DNA from: Hysterangium stoloniferum
Taxonomy: Eukaryota; Basidiomycota; Agaricomycetes; Hysterangiales; Hysterangiaceae
DNA: 64,000 nt
Direction of reading: 5' to 3'
Assembly (NCBI GenBank): GCA_015178975.1
Contig: WHVD01000074.1
Location: 124,001-188,000, forward strand
Of the stretch, positions 44,830-56,710 are shown one piece after another (position 1 is the stretch's first letter; each line of letters starts with the position of its first letter). The notes under the pieces are model-generated. The model worked only from the letters and a program-made list of their open reading frames with translations, was not told the origin of the DNA and did not search any database. A program made the position numbers and the translations under genes.

Positions 44830-45010
44830 ATGTCTAACCAACCTACCTTATTCATGTTATCATTTGAAGACCATTTTGACAGACACAATTGGTTCACATG
44901 GCATGACACTATCTGGTCTGCTGCAGGCATGCAAGGTATCCAAGGATACCTGGATGGGACTATCCAGAAGCCCTCTCCACTCACTATATCTCCTGTTAGT
45001 GAAGGATGAA
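44830..45010 (+). mobile_element. Ty1/copia gag start (fossil)
   Basis: An ATG frame (MSNQPTLFMLSF) continues with HNWFTWHDTIWSAAGM and GYLDGTI, the usual Gag head of Ty1/copia. It breaks off after about 60 codons, where a monooxygenase gene fragment begins (45028). LTR, primer site, leader and gag head are thus left of a chimeric junction. Confidence 0.75.
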
Positions 45011-45027
45011 AGGAAAAGTCCTGTAAA

Positions 45028-45480
45028 GAGAGTAGGTGGTCTAAGACTCACTGCGGGTCTTCTGGACGCCGGTCCTTTGGGCCGAGCATTGTCAGCAGTA
45101 CTACAGGGACGAGCCTCCGACTCCCTACTCGATAAATGGGCAACGTTGGGCCATAAAGCCTTCTCAGAATATACGAATCCACAATCTATCGAAAGTAAAA
45201 GCAGTGTGCAAAGAGGTGTTGTAGTGAGGATCCCGCTAACATTTGGACCCATGGTGCAATCGCAGAAGTCCATGGCATGACCAAGTGGCTACAAAAGGCG
45301 ACTCCTGAGGCCAAAGAGCGTGACAGGGCCGTGTTCCACTTAATGGCCGACAAGTCAATTCACGAAGCATTACTGAGCACCTGCGATACTGCATTGGCCG
45401 TGGATTGGATGGCTGAATACGAATCGAAGGAGACGTTGACTGCCAGACGCGCGATGAGACCCAGTTACAGTGAGGCTTGA
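45028..45480 (+). pseudogene. FAD monooxygenase gene, copy 3 (C-terminal half)
   Basis: Starts abruptly at VGGLRLTAGLLDAGPLGRAL, just after the GD motif would be, and runs DKWATLGHKAFSEYTNPQSI, then the last exon MTKWLQKATPEAKERDRAVF to SYSEA (stop 45478-45480). Sequence from 45222 on matches 34622-33358 inverted. It follows a copia gag head directly. One frame change lies near 45200. Confidence 0.65.
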
Positions 45481-46503
45481 TACTTCCAAAATCATGATAT
45501 GCGTATGCGTAAGGTTACAATTGAACGCGTGACTTTATAACACAGGGACTAAAGGAATGATGCATCCCTTTTAGGCAGCAGAGGACTAACAGTCATCGGG
45601 CAGCAGTCGACTTGACTTTGACGAGCTTCACAGCTCTGTCAATAAACTGGTGTAGTATTTCCAGGCAACTGAAAGTAAATATTAGCTTTCAGTTGGCTGG
45701 ATGTAGGTTAAATTTTAAGTGTTCTTTTTGTTACAATATACACAAGCTATTTAGTACAAGATAAAGACAACGGGAAAAAGGCGAAAAGAGCAGATAAAAG
45801 AGGTATGAGGGGCTCCTTGGGCTAAACAAAATAGTACATCTCGTCAGTAGTACATCGTCAGTTCTTCGAGGTATAAACTGCAAGCGTTCTGGAGTCAATT
45901 GCGTCCAGATAGTCTATTCTGTACAAATGTCAGTCACGGATAGAATAAAGCACGATGGCTTCTCTCACAAAATACTCCTAGAGCAGATCATCCGGAACCG
46001 ATAGAGGAATGATACTGAATGGTAAATAAGTTGGTTGGACACAATGGCTAACGGCTAAGTATAAACGAGAGTTCGCGACAGTGAATTGAGGGACCAACAA
46101 CTCACACTTTTGTCGCTTGCAAGGAATTAATATCCGTTCTGACTGGTATATAAGGATGTGAACGATTTGAACTGTCTTTGTCCTGGAATGACCTCTGGTC
46201 TGTAACAATAAGCGGTGTTAGAGACAGTGATATAAAGAAATAATACTCTACGTACACCAGTCATTACGGATTGATCCATCTTTATTCGTTTCACGACACT
46301 CCATGAATCCAGGACGTCTGGGAGAAAGTGGCCAGCAAGCCTCATAATCAACAAAGTGTGTTGGAAGAGTGGAATCAGGGCTTACATTTGCACATCCAGT
46401 CGCACATCCTCATCGTAGCCCGTACCGTCTCACAACACAGGATCATAAATGGTCTGACTTACTACCTTCTTAGACACCAAGCTGTGCAATGGAGGTTAAC
46501 GTT
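45222..46503 (+). repeat. inverted duplicate of 33358-34622
   Basis: See the partner entry; includes the monooxygenase last exon and the 78-codon fragment (46268-46504, with one stop). Confidence 0.9.
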
Positions 46504-46619
46504 ATGAAAACTCGGATCTGGTGTAGGGAGTTGGGGTTCGGCCTGGAGGTCCTCGGACGCAGGCGGTGGCGGCAGCGGAGACGGAAGCAAAGGCGGCGCG
46601 CCCGCGGTTCATGAGATCT

Positions 46620-47725
46620 CTGATTTCTCTGATTTTCTTTTTCCACCAACAACCATGTCTGGCACCACTCCTTCGGTCTCTGGGTGTTACGACCGGACAA
46701 TCCCACCGGACTCCGGGCACTAACCTGTACGCCACCACCCCCTACACGCACCAATTGTCTTTTTATAGGATTTCCCCCCCGGACTCCGTACGTCAAGACT
46801 TGTTACATTCGACCTCATTACCACACATATCAGTCACCGGACTTCCCCCAGACTCCGTCTCTGTCTATGTCCATCTTTGTCCCACGCATCAGTCATCGGA
46901 CCCCACTCAGAATCCCATCACTGCTCTAATTGAGCCCCATTCCCATTTTAGTCAAATGACCTGTCACGATTTCTACTCCACTCCTGCTCCATTTCCCGTT
47001 ATGGGTTATGCTTTGTCGTGATTCGGACTCCGCTCCATTCTGTCCCATTCCTAACACCAATTTGGTGTTTATTATTCCCGTTTTATGTTTTGCTTGCTTC
47101 GCTTCATTATTACTGGATTCAGTATGACATTTACTCCACAGTCTATTTAAACTGGCAGATGTTGTACATACAATCCAGTCAGAAAATTAGCTTAGATTCC
47201 CCCAGTAATCTAATCCATTTTCCGCTCTACACCCTTGCTTGATTCACACCACTCACACTAGTCAGAGCCCACGGGCTCTGGTGTATCTATCTCTCTCACC
47301 AGTCTCGAACTCACAACCTCCGACTTACGACTCACGACCCACAATCTCCGACTTATGACTCACAACCCACGACCCCTGCCCAGACTCCCCGGGATTCCCA
47401 TCCGCCTGTCTGAAATTGGACGACACAATCTAGTGAGGGGGCAGCCTATAAGCTGAAGCCAAGTCCTACCAGATATTCCGCTGGTTTCTCTGGAGACCCG
47501 CCCTGTACGTATCCTAACACTGGGCAGTACCATCATCCCGAGTACATCTCGATACAGTCCCTCCTCCTGACGAGACTCACAACCCTCCTCTTGTTGCACC
47601 TGCTGTACAGCCCTTGCTGTCGTATTTGGAGCTCATAGGCATTCTTAGAACTATGGCTTCTCAGATTAAGGCTCTTCAATTGTGGGTTCAGCGCCTGTCG
47701 TCGTCAGACCAGCCAATTCAAACTA
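46620..47725 (+). mobile_element. Ty3-type gag N-terminal relic, copy 2, split by a solo LTR
   Basis: The gag start and LIGILRTMASQIKALQL end match 31740-31970, with the 835-bp LTR between them. Upstream (46500-46615) is a short GC-rich stretch not shared with copy 1. Confidence 0.5.
46685..47519 (-). mobile_element. solo LTR, family 1 (copy 3), TSD CTGGG
   Basis: Inverse of 1307-2112 and 5199-6038: TGTTACGACCGG...GTATCCTAACA, with CTGGG at 46680-46684 and 47520-47524. Confidence 0.92.
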
Positions 47726-48433
47726 ACATAATGAGTAAGAGGGTATTTTATTTGCCTTGTGCACTCATTAGGGTTAATGATACACAAGTGCTCCACAACA
47801 TACGGCGGAGACAGGACATAGCAAGCCAGTTGATAGGCAACATATCATCACATTACCTTTAGGTGCATCAGTGTCAGTTCCAACTGTCATGCGATATTGG
47901 AGCCTGGACGACTGGATTTAAAAACATTCTAGGGTGTTTTGACCACTAGATGTCTTGACCACACCCACATTAGGGGGGTGCTGTGGAACCAAGAGTATTC
48001 ATGGCTCACATCATCACAAGTGGTCATATGGGGCCCATGACCAGTTGGTCTCTTCGCAGGAGCTTTTCTAGACCCCCATGGTGTACAGGTCTGGATTCTG
48101 GAAGTACTTCTGAGTCCCAGCAACTCCCCTTGTGCAGTCGGCTACCAGCCAGTGGTCATCAGTGAGGTTATCGAAGTGAACGTACTTAGAACTGGCTTGC
48201 TGAAGTGAAAGCAATGTTTTCTATCCTTCTACAACATCAAAAAATGCCTTATATTCATGTGTTATGATAATTCAAGTCAGCATCTTCTGTTTAAAAGGCT
48301 CTACATATTGATCAGCTCAGTGTCAGGTCGAACAAAGACTTGAACTCATTCTCTTCAGATATTTGCAGGTGCCGCTGTAATTCCTGATTGACAGTATCAT
48401 ATCCACATGCCCGTGTCTGTCGCCGATCAGAGG
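47725..48433 (+). repeat. repeat shared with 32011-32596 and 33000-33110
   Basis: Collinear with the earlier copy except that the 0.4 kb monooxygenase piece is absent: GATCAG (48317) is followed by CTCAGTG and TCAGGTCG. Confidence 0.85.
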
Positions 48434-48927
48434 CAATGAATATTAGTTTTTCATGAGTGTTGTTGACCACCTGTTGAGGAAAAGTCTAAGAATGGTGACT
48501 ACATTGCAGGCTCCGGCTTCTCAGGGGGGCAGCCTACCTCTTCCCCCACAACTTTACTCTGCATTGAGAACACTCCCCATGGTTCACTCTAAATATTTAT
48601 CAGGCACATTGTCAGAGAGAATAAAGAAATGTATTATGGATTTGGATGCTTTTGAAAGGTTTGACAACTTTAAGTATATGTCAGGCACATGGCGTTGATC
48701 CTCACAAGGACCACAATGGAGTCAATGAGACAAAAAGATCCATCAATATTCGAGGTTGAAAGGTATTTGCTTAAAAATGGGGAAAATTGTGGGCTGGAGA
48801 GTAAGCCCAAGCTTCTGGTCAACAAGGCTATACCCATGCTTGCAGCCCCCAGATCACTGTTACAGCTGTTCTGGATACAGCAGAGTTTGAAAATCAATAA
48901 ACAAATTCCGCTTTGGTCCCAAAAGTA
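48434..48927 (+). other. open frames without recognised function
   Basis: Two overlapping frames of about 80 codons (48453-48698 and 48689-48928) have no motif I know. The stretch ends at a Tc1-type MITE. It may be eroded Ty3 sequence upstream of the integrase at 49446. Confidence 0.25.
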
Positions 48928-49443
48928 AATTGCCTTGTAACTCCATAACAGGGAGGAAGATATATTACTTTGTATTAACCATATATATATATATGGGGCA
49001 AGCTATTCCTATACTCAGAATTTCTATCAGCTCCTCTGCCACAATTTAACACTTGTGTAAGTTGAAACCCAGGGAGAATAATTTGATATATTATATATAA
49101 AAGTCTAAATGAGAATTGATGCTTATAAAGTATGGAATGTAGGGAACAGTGACACTTATATGCTGCATTGTGTAGGTCTGGCCTTTCCCTACATTCTGTA
49201 CTGTATAGGCAACCATTCTTGTTTATACTTTTATTTATAATATACAATATTATTCTCCCCAAGTTTCAAACCAAAAAAGTATGTAATTGTGGCAGAGGAG
49301 CTGATTCTTTAACAGAGGTCCAAATGTTAAATAACAGGAAATAAGAAATTCTGAGTCTAAGAATAGCTTTACCCATATATATATATGGTGAATACAAAGT
49401 ATTATATCTTACTTCCTCCCCATTATGGAGTTACATGGCAATT
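48928..49443. mobile_element. MITE with long inverted repeats, TSD TA
   Basis: About 190-bp terminal inverted repeats beginning AATTGCC, flanked by TA on both sides. The arms carry matching TAACTCCATAA and ATATATATGG runs. No coding capacity. It lies directly before the integrase part of the Ty3 relic. Confidence 0.75.
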
Positions 49444-49445
49444 TA

Positions 49446-51900
49446 TTTTTGGAGAGACCTTCACCGGTTAATAGGAGTTGAATTGAGGATGTCTTCAGCA
49501 TACCATCCCCAAACGGATGGAGCGACTGAGCGAGCAAATCGGATGATGATGCAGATGCTGAGGCAATGTATAGCACCGAACCAGAAGGATTGGGTGTCAA
49601 AACTGCCTGCAATTGAGTTCACTATGAATAATGCCACCTCAGAAATGACTGGGTTCTCACCATTTTTCTTGAATTATGGCCAGATGCCACGGCCATTGCT
49701 CTGGGAAAGCAACACACAATATCCTGGTGTGCTTGCCTTTGCAGAATGAATGAAGTTGGCCATAATGAGTGCACATGATGAAATACTCGTGGCGAGGGTC
49801 AAGCAGACACGGCAGGCTAACTGCCATAGGAGGGCTGCCAAGTTTAGCATCAATGACCTTGTTTACCTGTCAATGAAAAACTTACATTTTCCAAAGCATA
49901 GGGCATGCAAATTGCTGCCGAAATACATTGGGCCTTTTAGGATCACCTGCATTTTGGAGCCAGGCACAACCTATGGAGAGTGTTTATAATTACTATAATC
50001 TCAAATATTTACTAATAAAAGTCTTATTTTTACAAAACTCCATCTTTAAATAGTGATATCTATTCTGAAACAATTATATCATCAAAAAACAACCATCAGA
50101 AATAGTTCTCCATATTACATCTTATACAACCCATAGTTATTTAACAAATTCCATTGTATATAATTTCCTTCCTTTTACAGATGCCTACTAATACTTTTAT
50201 TAGTTACTTTGTTTTTTAAAAGTTGTAATGTAGTTATTTCCATGTAAAATATGTAAAATATTATTGGAAATTTTTCATACTACAGCTGTCTTTATTAAGT
50301 AAAACCCCCTATATATTCTGGGTATGTTGAATCAAGTAGAAATCTGTTCAGATTGACAGATCCATTCCGAAGTAATAGATATGTATTTAGAGGTGCCAAT
50401 GATATACATATGCATGGAATGGACTATCTAAAGGTATCTATTTTTTAAAAGTATTAGTATTTCAAACTACTAATTTTTTTTATTGTCTACTCATGTCCAG
50501 AAAGATTCATTAGTTTGTAATGTATGAGAGAGTTTAAAACTTTTAAAAAGTTTTAAAAACCAAATTATGTTTGAATCACATCCCAGATGTTTAAATGACC
50601 TTTAGAGTATATTAGAATTTGGTATACTTAATAGTTTTCAGATATCCTCCTATGAGCTGGACCTGTCGGTGGAGTTAAAGAAACAGGGGATTAACCCCTC
50701 ATTTCACACATCTTTGCTTCGTATCCATATCCAAATGACGACCAGCTTTTCCCAGGTAGACAGCTGAGACAAATACCTGGCTTTGGCAGTCAGCAACGCG
50801 AGTGGGCAGTAGAAAGAATCTTAGCTCACTTGGGAAAAGGCATCGATGCCTTGTTTGAGGTGTTGTGGAATATGGGAGACACAACATGGTTACCATACAA
50901 GGAGATTCAATACATCCAGCCTTTGCAGGCATACATGGAGGCTTTGGGTGTTTTGAGTGTCCGTTTGCTGCCATGAGGCCAAGGTCAATCCACCAATCAC
51001 ATCAAGGTCACACAAATGTCTGTGATGCCAGGGTGTTATCAAGATCGATCTGTTAGGTCTAGCACTCAAGAGGAATCTGCTATTTATGTGGGATCAGTAT
51101 GTCCAAGCACCAAGCAGGCCGTACCTACCATGGATGCACAGGACCTATGCACACAGGTGTCTACGGAAATTTTGACAGCGACAATGGCCACGGTCTGCGA
51201 TAGCGCGCTTAGAGGGGTGCAGGTTGCATGGGATTTGCACATGGAGCATCTAGAGACTATGCATCGTCAGTTCCTTGAAGCAAGGCCACATATCAACAGG
51301 CCACAAACTATCCCTGTGGTTAAGACTCATACCAGGGAACGGAGCCGGGCCTGGCGTGAGCAACACCAAATGCCACTAGTGGAATGGCTGTCTGTGTGGC
51401 CAGACAGTTCCCATAGGCCACCAAAAAGGCACCAACAGCACGCTTCGAGTGTTGCCCGTCATCAGACCAAGCCACGTGAGAGTGATTCCATTGCAGTCAG
51501 CACCATCTCTTTTGCAACGCCTTGACTCTGGGCCCCACCAGGGCATGCCTTGCCATCTCCCTAAATCGGCAGTGAAGGGCATAGAAGGATGCAGGCCAGA
51601 CTTGAAAGCAGTCACCACATGTGCAGATGTAGTTGAGGCACAAGGGAGCAGTGATTGCACTGAGGGGATGGAGTTTTGGGGAGAGGGAGGTTACTGGAGC
51701 GATGATCTAGATGAGCTGGAGCAGGGGGTGTTAGAATTACACAGTTGACCAGTCTGCAGTACTTTGCATGCTGCCTTGCAGTGTGGGAGGGTGGGTGTAA
51801 CAGGAGCAGACATGGTGGCGGACTTTGAATCAGGCGGGTAACCGCCCTAGTCTTAGATGGTAAGGAGTAAAGAGAAGACACTGGAAGTTTTCAATCATTA
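49446..51900 (+). mobile_element. Ty3/gypsy integrase and C-terminal relic
   Basis: Integrase end (RMSSAYHPQTDGATERANR, then GFSPFFLNYG) and the linker KYIGPFRI at 49446-49975. After a MITE, at 50650-50960, come ELDLSVELKKQGINPSFHTS, the PGRQLRQIPGFG block and a chromo-like WLPYKEIQ end. Downstream frames to about 51750 look coding (169-codon frame at 51016) and may be the element's 3' coding part. Broken several times; no LTR pair identified. Confidence 0.75.
49976..50649 (+). mobile_element. MITE, copy 2, TSD CTATG
   Basis: 674 bp, inverse counterpart of the MITE at 26006-27682 but without a Tc1 inside. Perfect TSD CTATG (49971-49975, 50650-50654) within the Ty3 GTTYELDL codons. Confidence 0.85.
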
Positions 51901-51969
51901 AAGGGTTTCAGACTTATTAGGTGTTGTCAGGGGATGTAGCTTACGATGACTAGCATAAATAGGTGAACC

Positions 51970-52668
51970 CCCCACTAGTTAGAGTAGTCTTTTTCGAATT
52001 GGAGCCTATTCCTACTCTGTTTGTTCCTCTTTGTAAGAGCTCACTTGAAGGATTACGCTATCTACAAAGTGGAACCTTACAATGAGACACTGTGCATAGT
52101 GAATGTTGGTAGGGGAAAGCTTTGCAGGATGACCACCAATGGACTTAGGGAGAGGAGAACAAAGCTTAGAGCAAAGCTTTGAGACTGTGCTAATACTATG
52201 ACCAGTAGAAACTGCAATGTGGCTAGCTGAATGACCAGCATCAAGCAGTGAGAGGATATGATTCTGGCTGGTAAGAGACAAAGTGTGCATCTTGGGAATT
52301 GGGGTATTACTAGTTGCTAAAGGTGATATATTTATACTCCAGTACAACATGGTCATGTGACATCACATGATTTTGTTGATATGACCTAATTGGAGGTAAA
52401 CAATCAACAAGGTCACATGACTATGAGCATTTATAGTCATCAAAGTTGCCATCAAAAAAACCCTTCACATGAGTCTCTTGTATACAAATATTTGTAATAT
52501 TTCCATATTTGGAGATTATGTAATGGCACCATACTTCCATAATCTAGATATGACAGAGCATATTCACAAATATTCTTGATATTTTTGCATTTTTATTCTT
52601 TGAGTTGTCAGGGATATATGTATGTAGGTCTGAAGTACAAAACATGTGAAGGGTTTTTTGAGTAACTG
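51970..52668 (-). mobile_element. Tc1/mariner 5' fragment
   Basis: The minus-strand frame 52012-52356 has a Tc1-type helix-turn-helix N-terminus: LSLTSQNHILSLLDAGHSAS, IAVSTGHSISTVS, LPKSIGGHPAKLS. The right end CAGTTACTCAAAAAACCC is followed by TA. The same word recurs inverted at about 52450-52470, so this arm also carries its end motif twice, as in the element at 26355. The catalytic part is missing to the left. Confidence 0.75.
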
Positions 52669-53224
52669 TACTTATAATAAACAGTCAATTGTCCATTAAA
52701 TTAGCTCTGGAAACCTTGACAATGCTAAGTGGGTATATGGAGGTGACTGAAAGCTTTTAGATGTTTGACTTGTAAGTATTAGATAGTGCAATTACAAAAA
52801 ACAATAAAAATATAATAAAAAAATGACATACCTCCCTATGTATCCATCATCTTGAAAGCTATAAAATACATATAAACAACTTTCACACTACAAGCAATGA
52901 AACAACCAGTATAGTTGGCTGTCAGGAAGACATGTTTGAGCTTGTTGCTATAACAAATATAGCCCAATGAGAAAGATGACAACAACAATCCTGTGTCTTC
53001 CAGCACACCAGGGACAGTAATGTGACAAGCAAAAAAAAACAAGAAAGAAAAAAGGAAAAACAGTACATTCCAAGCAGAAATAAGGACAAGTGTGGGGTGA
53101 GGGGCAAGCCAGATACAAGGTGTGGAGGCAGAGACAATGGTGTGGAGGAGAAGAGAGGTGTAGAGACGGAGGCGGAGACGAGTGTGTAGAGGTTGAAAGG
53201 AAGGCAACCTCACCCGACAGCGCC
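52669..53224. other. no gene seen
   Basis: AT-rich then purine-rich sequence; overlapping minus-strand frames of low complexity (Leu/Ser/His-rich) reflect base composition. Confidence 0.4.
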
Positions 53225-53362
53225 GGAGGTAGCGGTGTAGGCCGCAGGAGCTGGCAGTGTAGCGTAAGAGGTAGCAGTGTAGCACGGGAGGTAGCAGTGT
53301 AGCACAGGAGGTAGCAGTGTAGCACAGGAGGTAGCAGTGTAGCGCAGCAGGAGTTGGCAGTG
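53225..53362 (+). repeat. 20-bp tandem repeat
   Basis: About seven units of GGTAGCAGTGTAGCACAGGA type; the middle four are nearly identical, the outer ones diverged. Confidence 0.9.
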
Positions 53363-53604
53363 TATCTGATTAATCTGATTTCCATTAATATTATTGACAA
53401 ATATGATATTAATAATCAGCTTGTAGACTCTGCCAATAACACGATCACGATGCTGCCGCTCTTTCACACGTCAAAAGACTCGTCCAGGGCCGTTCGATTG
53501 GCATGCGTGATGATCATCGATTTTCCGAGGTTCTCATAGGGCTTATAGCACTTCTCTGAGTCGCACTAAACCCTCTCAACCTCTCTCTCCCTCTTGAGGC
53601 ATCT

Positions 53605-55104
53605 ATGTTACTCTTACTGACGCTTGCGTACCTCCCACATTTCTTCATACGTGCCTCTCCTCTTCCAATCCTTTCAAGCGATGGAATCCCCGAGAAATGT
53701 ACCTGTCTCGATCAACGAACAGTTTGGGATATAATATGGAGCTGCCTTGCCACCATCATTGCATGCTCTTGGGTATCAGTCCATCCGAACATCCCAGAAC
53801 CCGATGAAGCGTGGTGCACTGTCATGTTGAGACGGATGGAACTCATGTTTTGGGCGATTATCGCGCCCGAGATGGTCATATATTGGGCAGTGAGACAGTG
53901 GGACGGCGCCAGACGTCTGAAAAGAAAATATCGACGTACGTCTTCTCCATTGCCAATCTTTAGAACACTCTTGTTAGCGGTTGTGTTGAAACAGATCAAA
54001 AATGGACGGTTGCACACGGTCACTTTATTCAAATGGGAGGATTTATGCTCTTCGACAAACAAGGTGCCAAAGGTACACTATCTCCTGAACGCTTCGCGGA
54101 GCTCCTTGGAGAGGGAAAAATCGAATTCCCCGCAATTAGCGAGGAAGAAATCCAGGATCGTAGTAAGGGTGACCCCTTATCAAAAAGCCTTGTCATTGTT
54201 CAAACATCATGGTTTATCATTCAATGCATTGCCAGGAAAGCACAAGGACTAGACACGACACAGATGGAGCTTCTCACCCTTGCACTCGCCACTCTCAACG
54301 GGGTCACGTATTTTCTGTGGTGGGACAAACCGTTAGACGTTCGATGCCCAGTACCGGTTCAAATGCTCGAAACACGCATAGATCCCATCAACCTTGACGC
54401 ATCCTCAGATACCGGTAAGTCAGGAGATTCTAAATTCACCAGTAGACAACCACCGACATACATGTTCTCTAGATATATCGTGGTCGTCATGGTTTAAGAA
54501 ACGTTGGACCAGGTTCTGTGCTGCTATTCGCAATCATGGAGCAGGATTGAGACGCGCGGTTTCAAAACCATTGAAGATATTCAAGGACGAACCTTGGATC
54601 ATGATCCCTTGGATTGTCTTATTTCGCTGGCCAAACTCTGCGCGCCATGCCATTTTGATTCGATTCGGAGAATTTACTGGTTTCGACCAAAGCAGAGATG
54701 GACAGATGCGGGTACCTTTATTGTATGCTCTTGCTAGAGACCCGGATTATAAGGGGACAAAAATCGACATGCCCTCACCTGTTCTCGCAACAGTATTTGG
54801 AGCCATTCATTGCGTTGGTTGGTCGTATATATTTCCAACGAACACAGAGACGCTCCTTTGGCGCGTTTGTTCCATTCTGGTGACTGCCATCCCGAGCCTT
54901 TGCTCTGCTCTTTTTGTATTTTTGAGCGTGATTGAAATTACAGAAAATTCCATGTTTTTAGTGCTTGTGCTATTAAACCCCACCCTCCCGGTATATATCT
55001 TAGCACGGCTTAGTCTGCTAGTGGAGGCCGTCATCTCGCTTAGAGCCTTACCCGCAAAAGCATACGCGAATGTAGAATGGACATCATTTCTTCCACACAT
55101 CTAA
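53605..55104 (+). CDS. multi-pass membrane protein, three exons, intact
   Basis: Exons 53605-53935, 53995-54414 and 54473-55104 join through GT-AG introns of 59 and 58 nt to a 460-residue protein. The introns are supported because frame and sense carry on exactly (KYRH/QKWTVAHGHFIQMGG and SSDTD/ISWSSWF). It has a secretion-type start (MLLLLTLAYLPHFF), then CTCLDQRTVWDIIWSCLATI and hydrophobic spans near residues 40-59, 80-98, 176-192 and 202-220, plus three or four in the last third. FPAISEEEIQDRSKGDPLSK and GVTYFLWWDKPLDVRCPVPV are blocks I know from a large Agaricomycete family of unknown function. A CT-rich leader precedes the ATG. It is the only clearly whole gene of normal size in the window; biochemical role unknown. 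Confidence 0.88.
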
Positions 55105-55479
55105 ATGGCTGAATATATATATATCTTTTAATTAATGCGGAGTAGTGCAGAGTCTCCAATATCCAGCTAAATTCACGCCACTTTAATCGTTCAGCCCCAT
55201 AAATCATGAACGGGCAGGTGAGAGTGATGAGCTTCGGGTATAATGTTAAACATCTAATCAGGCTACAACCAAATGTCGAATGGTTTAGTCGATGTAACCG
55301 TACCAAGTTTCGAGAAGCTAAACCCTAAACCCAAACCAGTTTCTACTCTAAGTAATTTTCTAACGTTCAGATCTAAGTGTAATAAAATACAAAGCATCAA
55401 GAGACCCTAACACACAACCGTGCACGGGCCGAACTCTGTCATCAAATGTATTCAGATCAGCTTGTCCATACAAAGTCAT
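55105..55479. other. 3' flank, no gene seen
   Basis: AT-rich then mixed. It contains AAACCCTAAACCCAAACC at 55319-55336, a short telomere-like word. Confidence 0.4.
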
Positions 55480-55990
55480 ATGCGTCCGAGACACCCACCA
55501 TCGCTCGCAAAGGTGTCTGAGAGTTGAAGGAGGCACATGAGGAGGAAAGTGCGGGCGGACACAGGTGCGGGGGCTGGTGTGGAGGTGGTGATTCCATCAA
55601 TGGTATCCAACCCATCTTCAAAAAAAGTCACCAAATATGCCTCTCCAAGGTCGGCGTCATAATCTCCAATCCACCCCCATCGCCACTAAGCAAGTTCCCC
55701 GCCCCAATAAACCGCGCCAGCGCCCCCTGCCCAACCTCGTGGCGCACCTGCGTCGCCTCCGCGCCTGTAAGCGTGTCGACGACTGGTTGTTATAGTCCTT
55801 GGTGGCGTCAGGGACAATGCTAACAACGATGCCTGCGTCGAGCCTGTCGTGCTGAGGATAGCGGCAGTGCTTCCTTGGATGGAGTTTGTGGGATTGGCTT
55901 CAGCAGCAGCCGACGGAGCCGAAGACGCGGACGAACGCAGGCGTATCCAGACTCCGTGTACACTGTAAGGTCGCCGTCAGAGCCTAGCGG
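55480..55990 (-). pseudogene. coding-like GC-rich tract, unrecognised
   Basis: Minus-strand frames have coding-like composition in two registers. One reads TGAEATQVRHEVGQGALARF and NLLSGDGGGLEIMTPTLE (about 55770-55640). The other reads YLVTFFEDGLDTIDGITTST and SARTFLLMCLLQLSD (about 55640-55510). The change of register without an intron suggests a broken gene. No family recognised. Confidence 0.3.
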
Positions 55991-56129
55991 AATATGATAT
56001 CATGCCAATATCCTATGAAAGAAAAGAAGAGCGAGTCAGCAGAACGATACATGAGGAACAGGAATCCAGATTAGACTAACCCACGCAGGGTAATAGACCG
56101 TTTTGCAGCGCACACGATGATCCTTCAAA

Positions 56130-56710
56130 ACACCTCTTCCCCTCTCCCTCTCCCTATCTCACTCCCCAACCCCGATCCCTACATCACGTCAGATAACCCA
56201 GCAGCAGCAGGAACACCAAACGTCCAAACATCGTCATGTATTGAGAAAGCCCCAAACAATTCCTCACAAGCCATTACCCTCACAATTGACGTTTAACTCG
56301 ATAAGGGTACGGCGTAGGGTGGGAGAGATGTTATTGAGTTGTGGCTGGTGAGGAGGCAAGCCATTACAGTGTCCATGTGGTTTGCACCTATTACAATGGC
56401 CATTTACTCAGATCTCCACGTTAATAGGCACCGCGAGTACTACGTCTTGTACATCAGTGACCTTGCGCGGTAAGATCTGTACGCCCTCGGCGGCACTATC
56501 ATATACCCTATTCATCAACACGCCTTCAACTCAAAGACTCATCGCAAGAGACACTCACCCGACCGACCACCATCAGCCCCCCATGTAAACACCTCCTATT
56601 TAGTCCAGCACGCGGACGCCATTTTACACGCCCGAACACCCATCACGGCCTCCTCCTTCAACGCGCCCTCCAACCCTCTTCGGCAGATGTTGAATAGACT
56701 CCTCCACATT
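56130..56710 (+). pseudogene. coding-like tract, unrecognised and broken
   Basis: One plus frame can be followed with about three stops: PNPDPYITSDNPAAAGTPNV, then WFAPITMAIYSDLHVNRHRE, YALGGTIIYPIHQHAFNS and SSFNAPSNPLRQMLNRLL. The composition is protein-like but matches no domain I know. Confidence 0.3.

Noticed and set aside
46566-47021. 151-codon open frame
   Set aside because: It runs from GC-rich sequence into a solo LTR; the same frame in the other LTR copies is also open by composition only.
52836-53467. Overlapping minus-strand frames up to 150 codons
   Set aside because: Three frames are open at once over a purine-rich and tandem-repeat stretch; no motif, no splice pattern.
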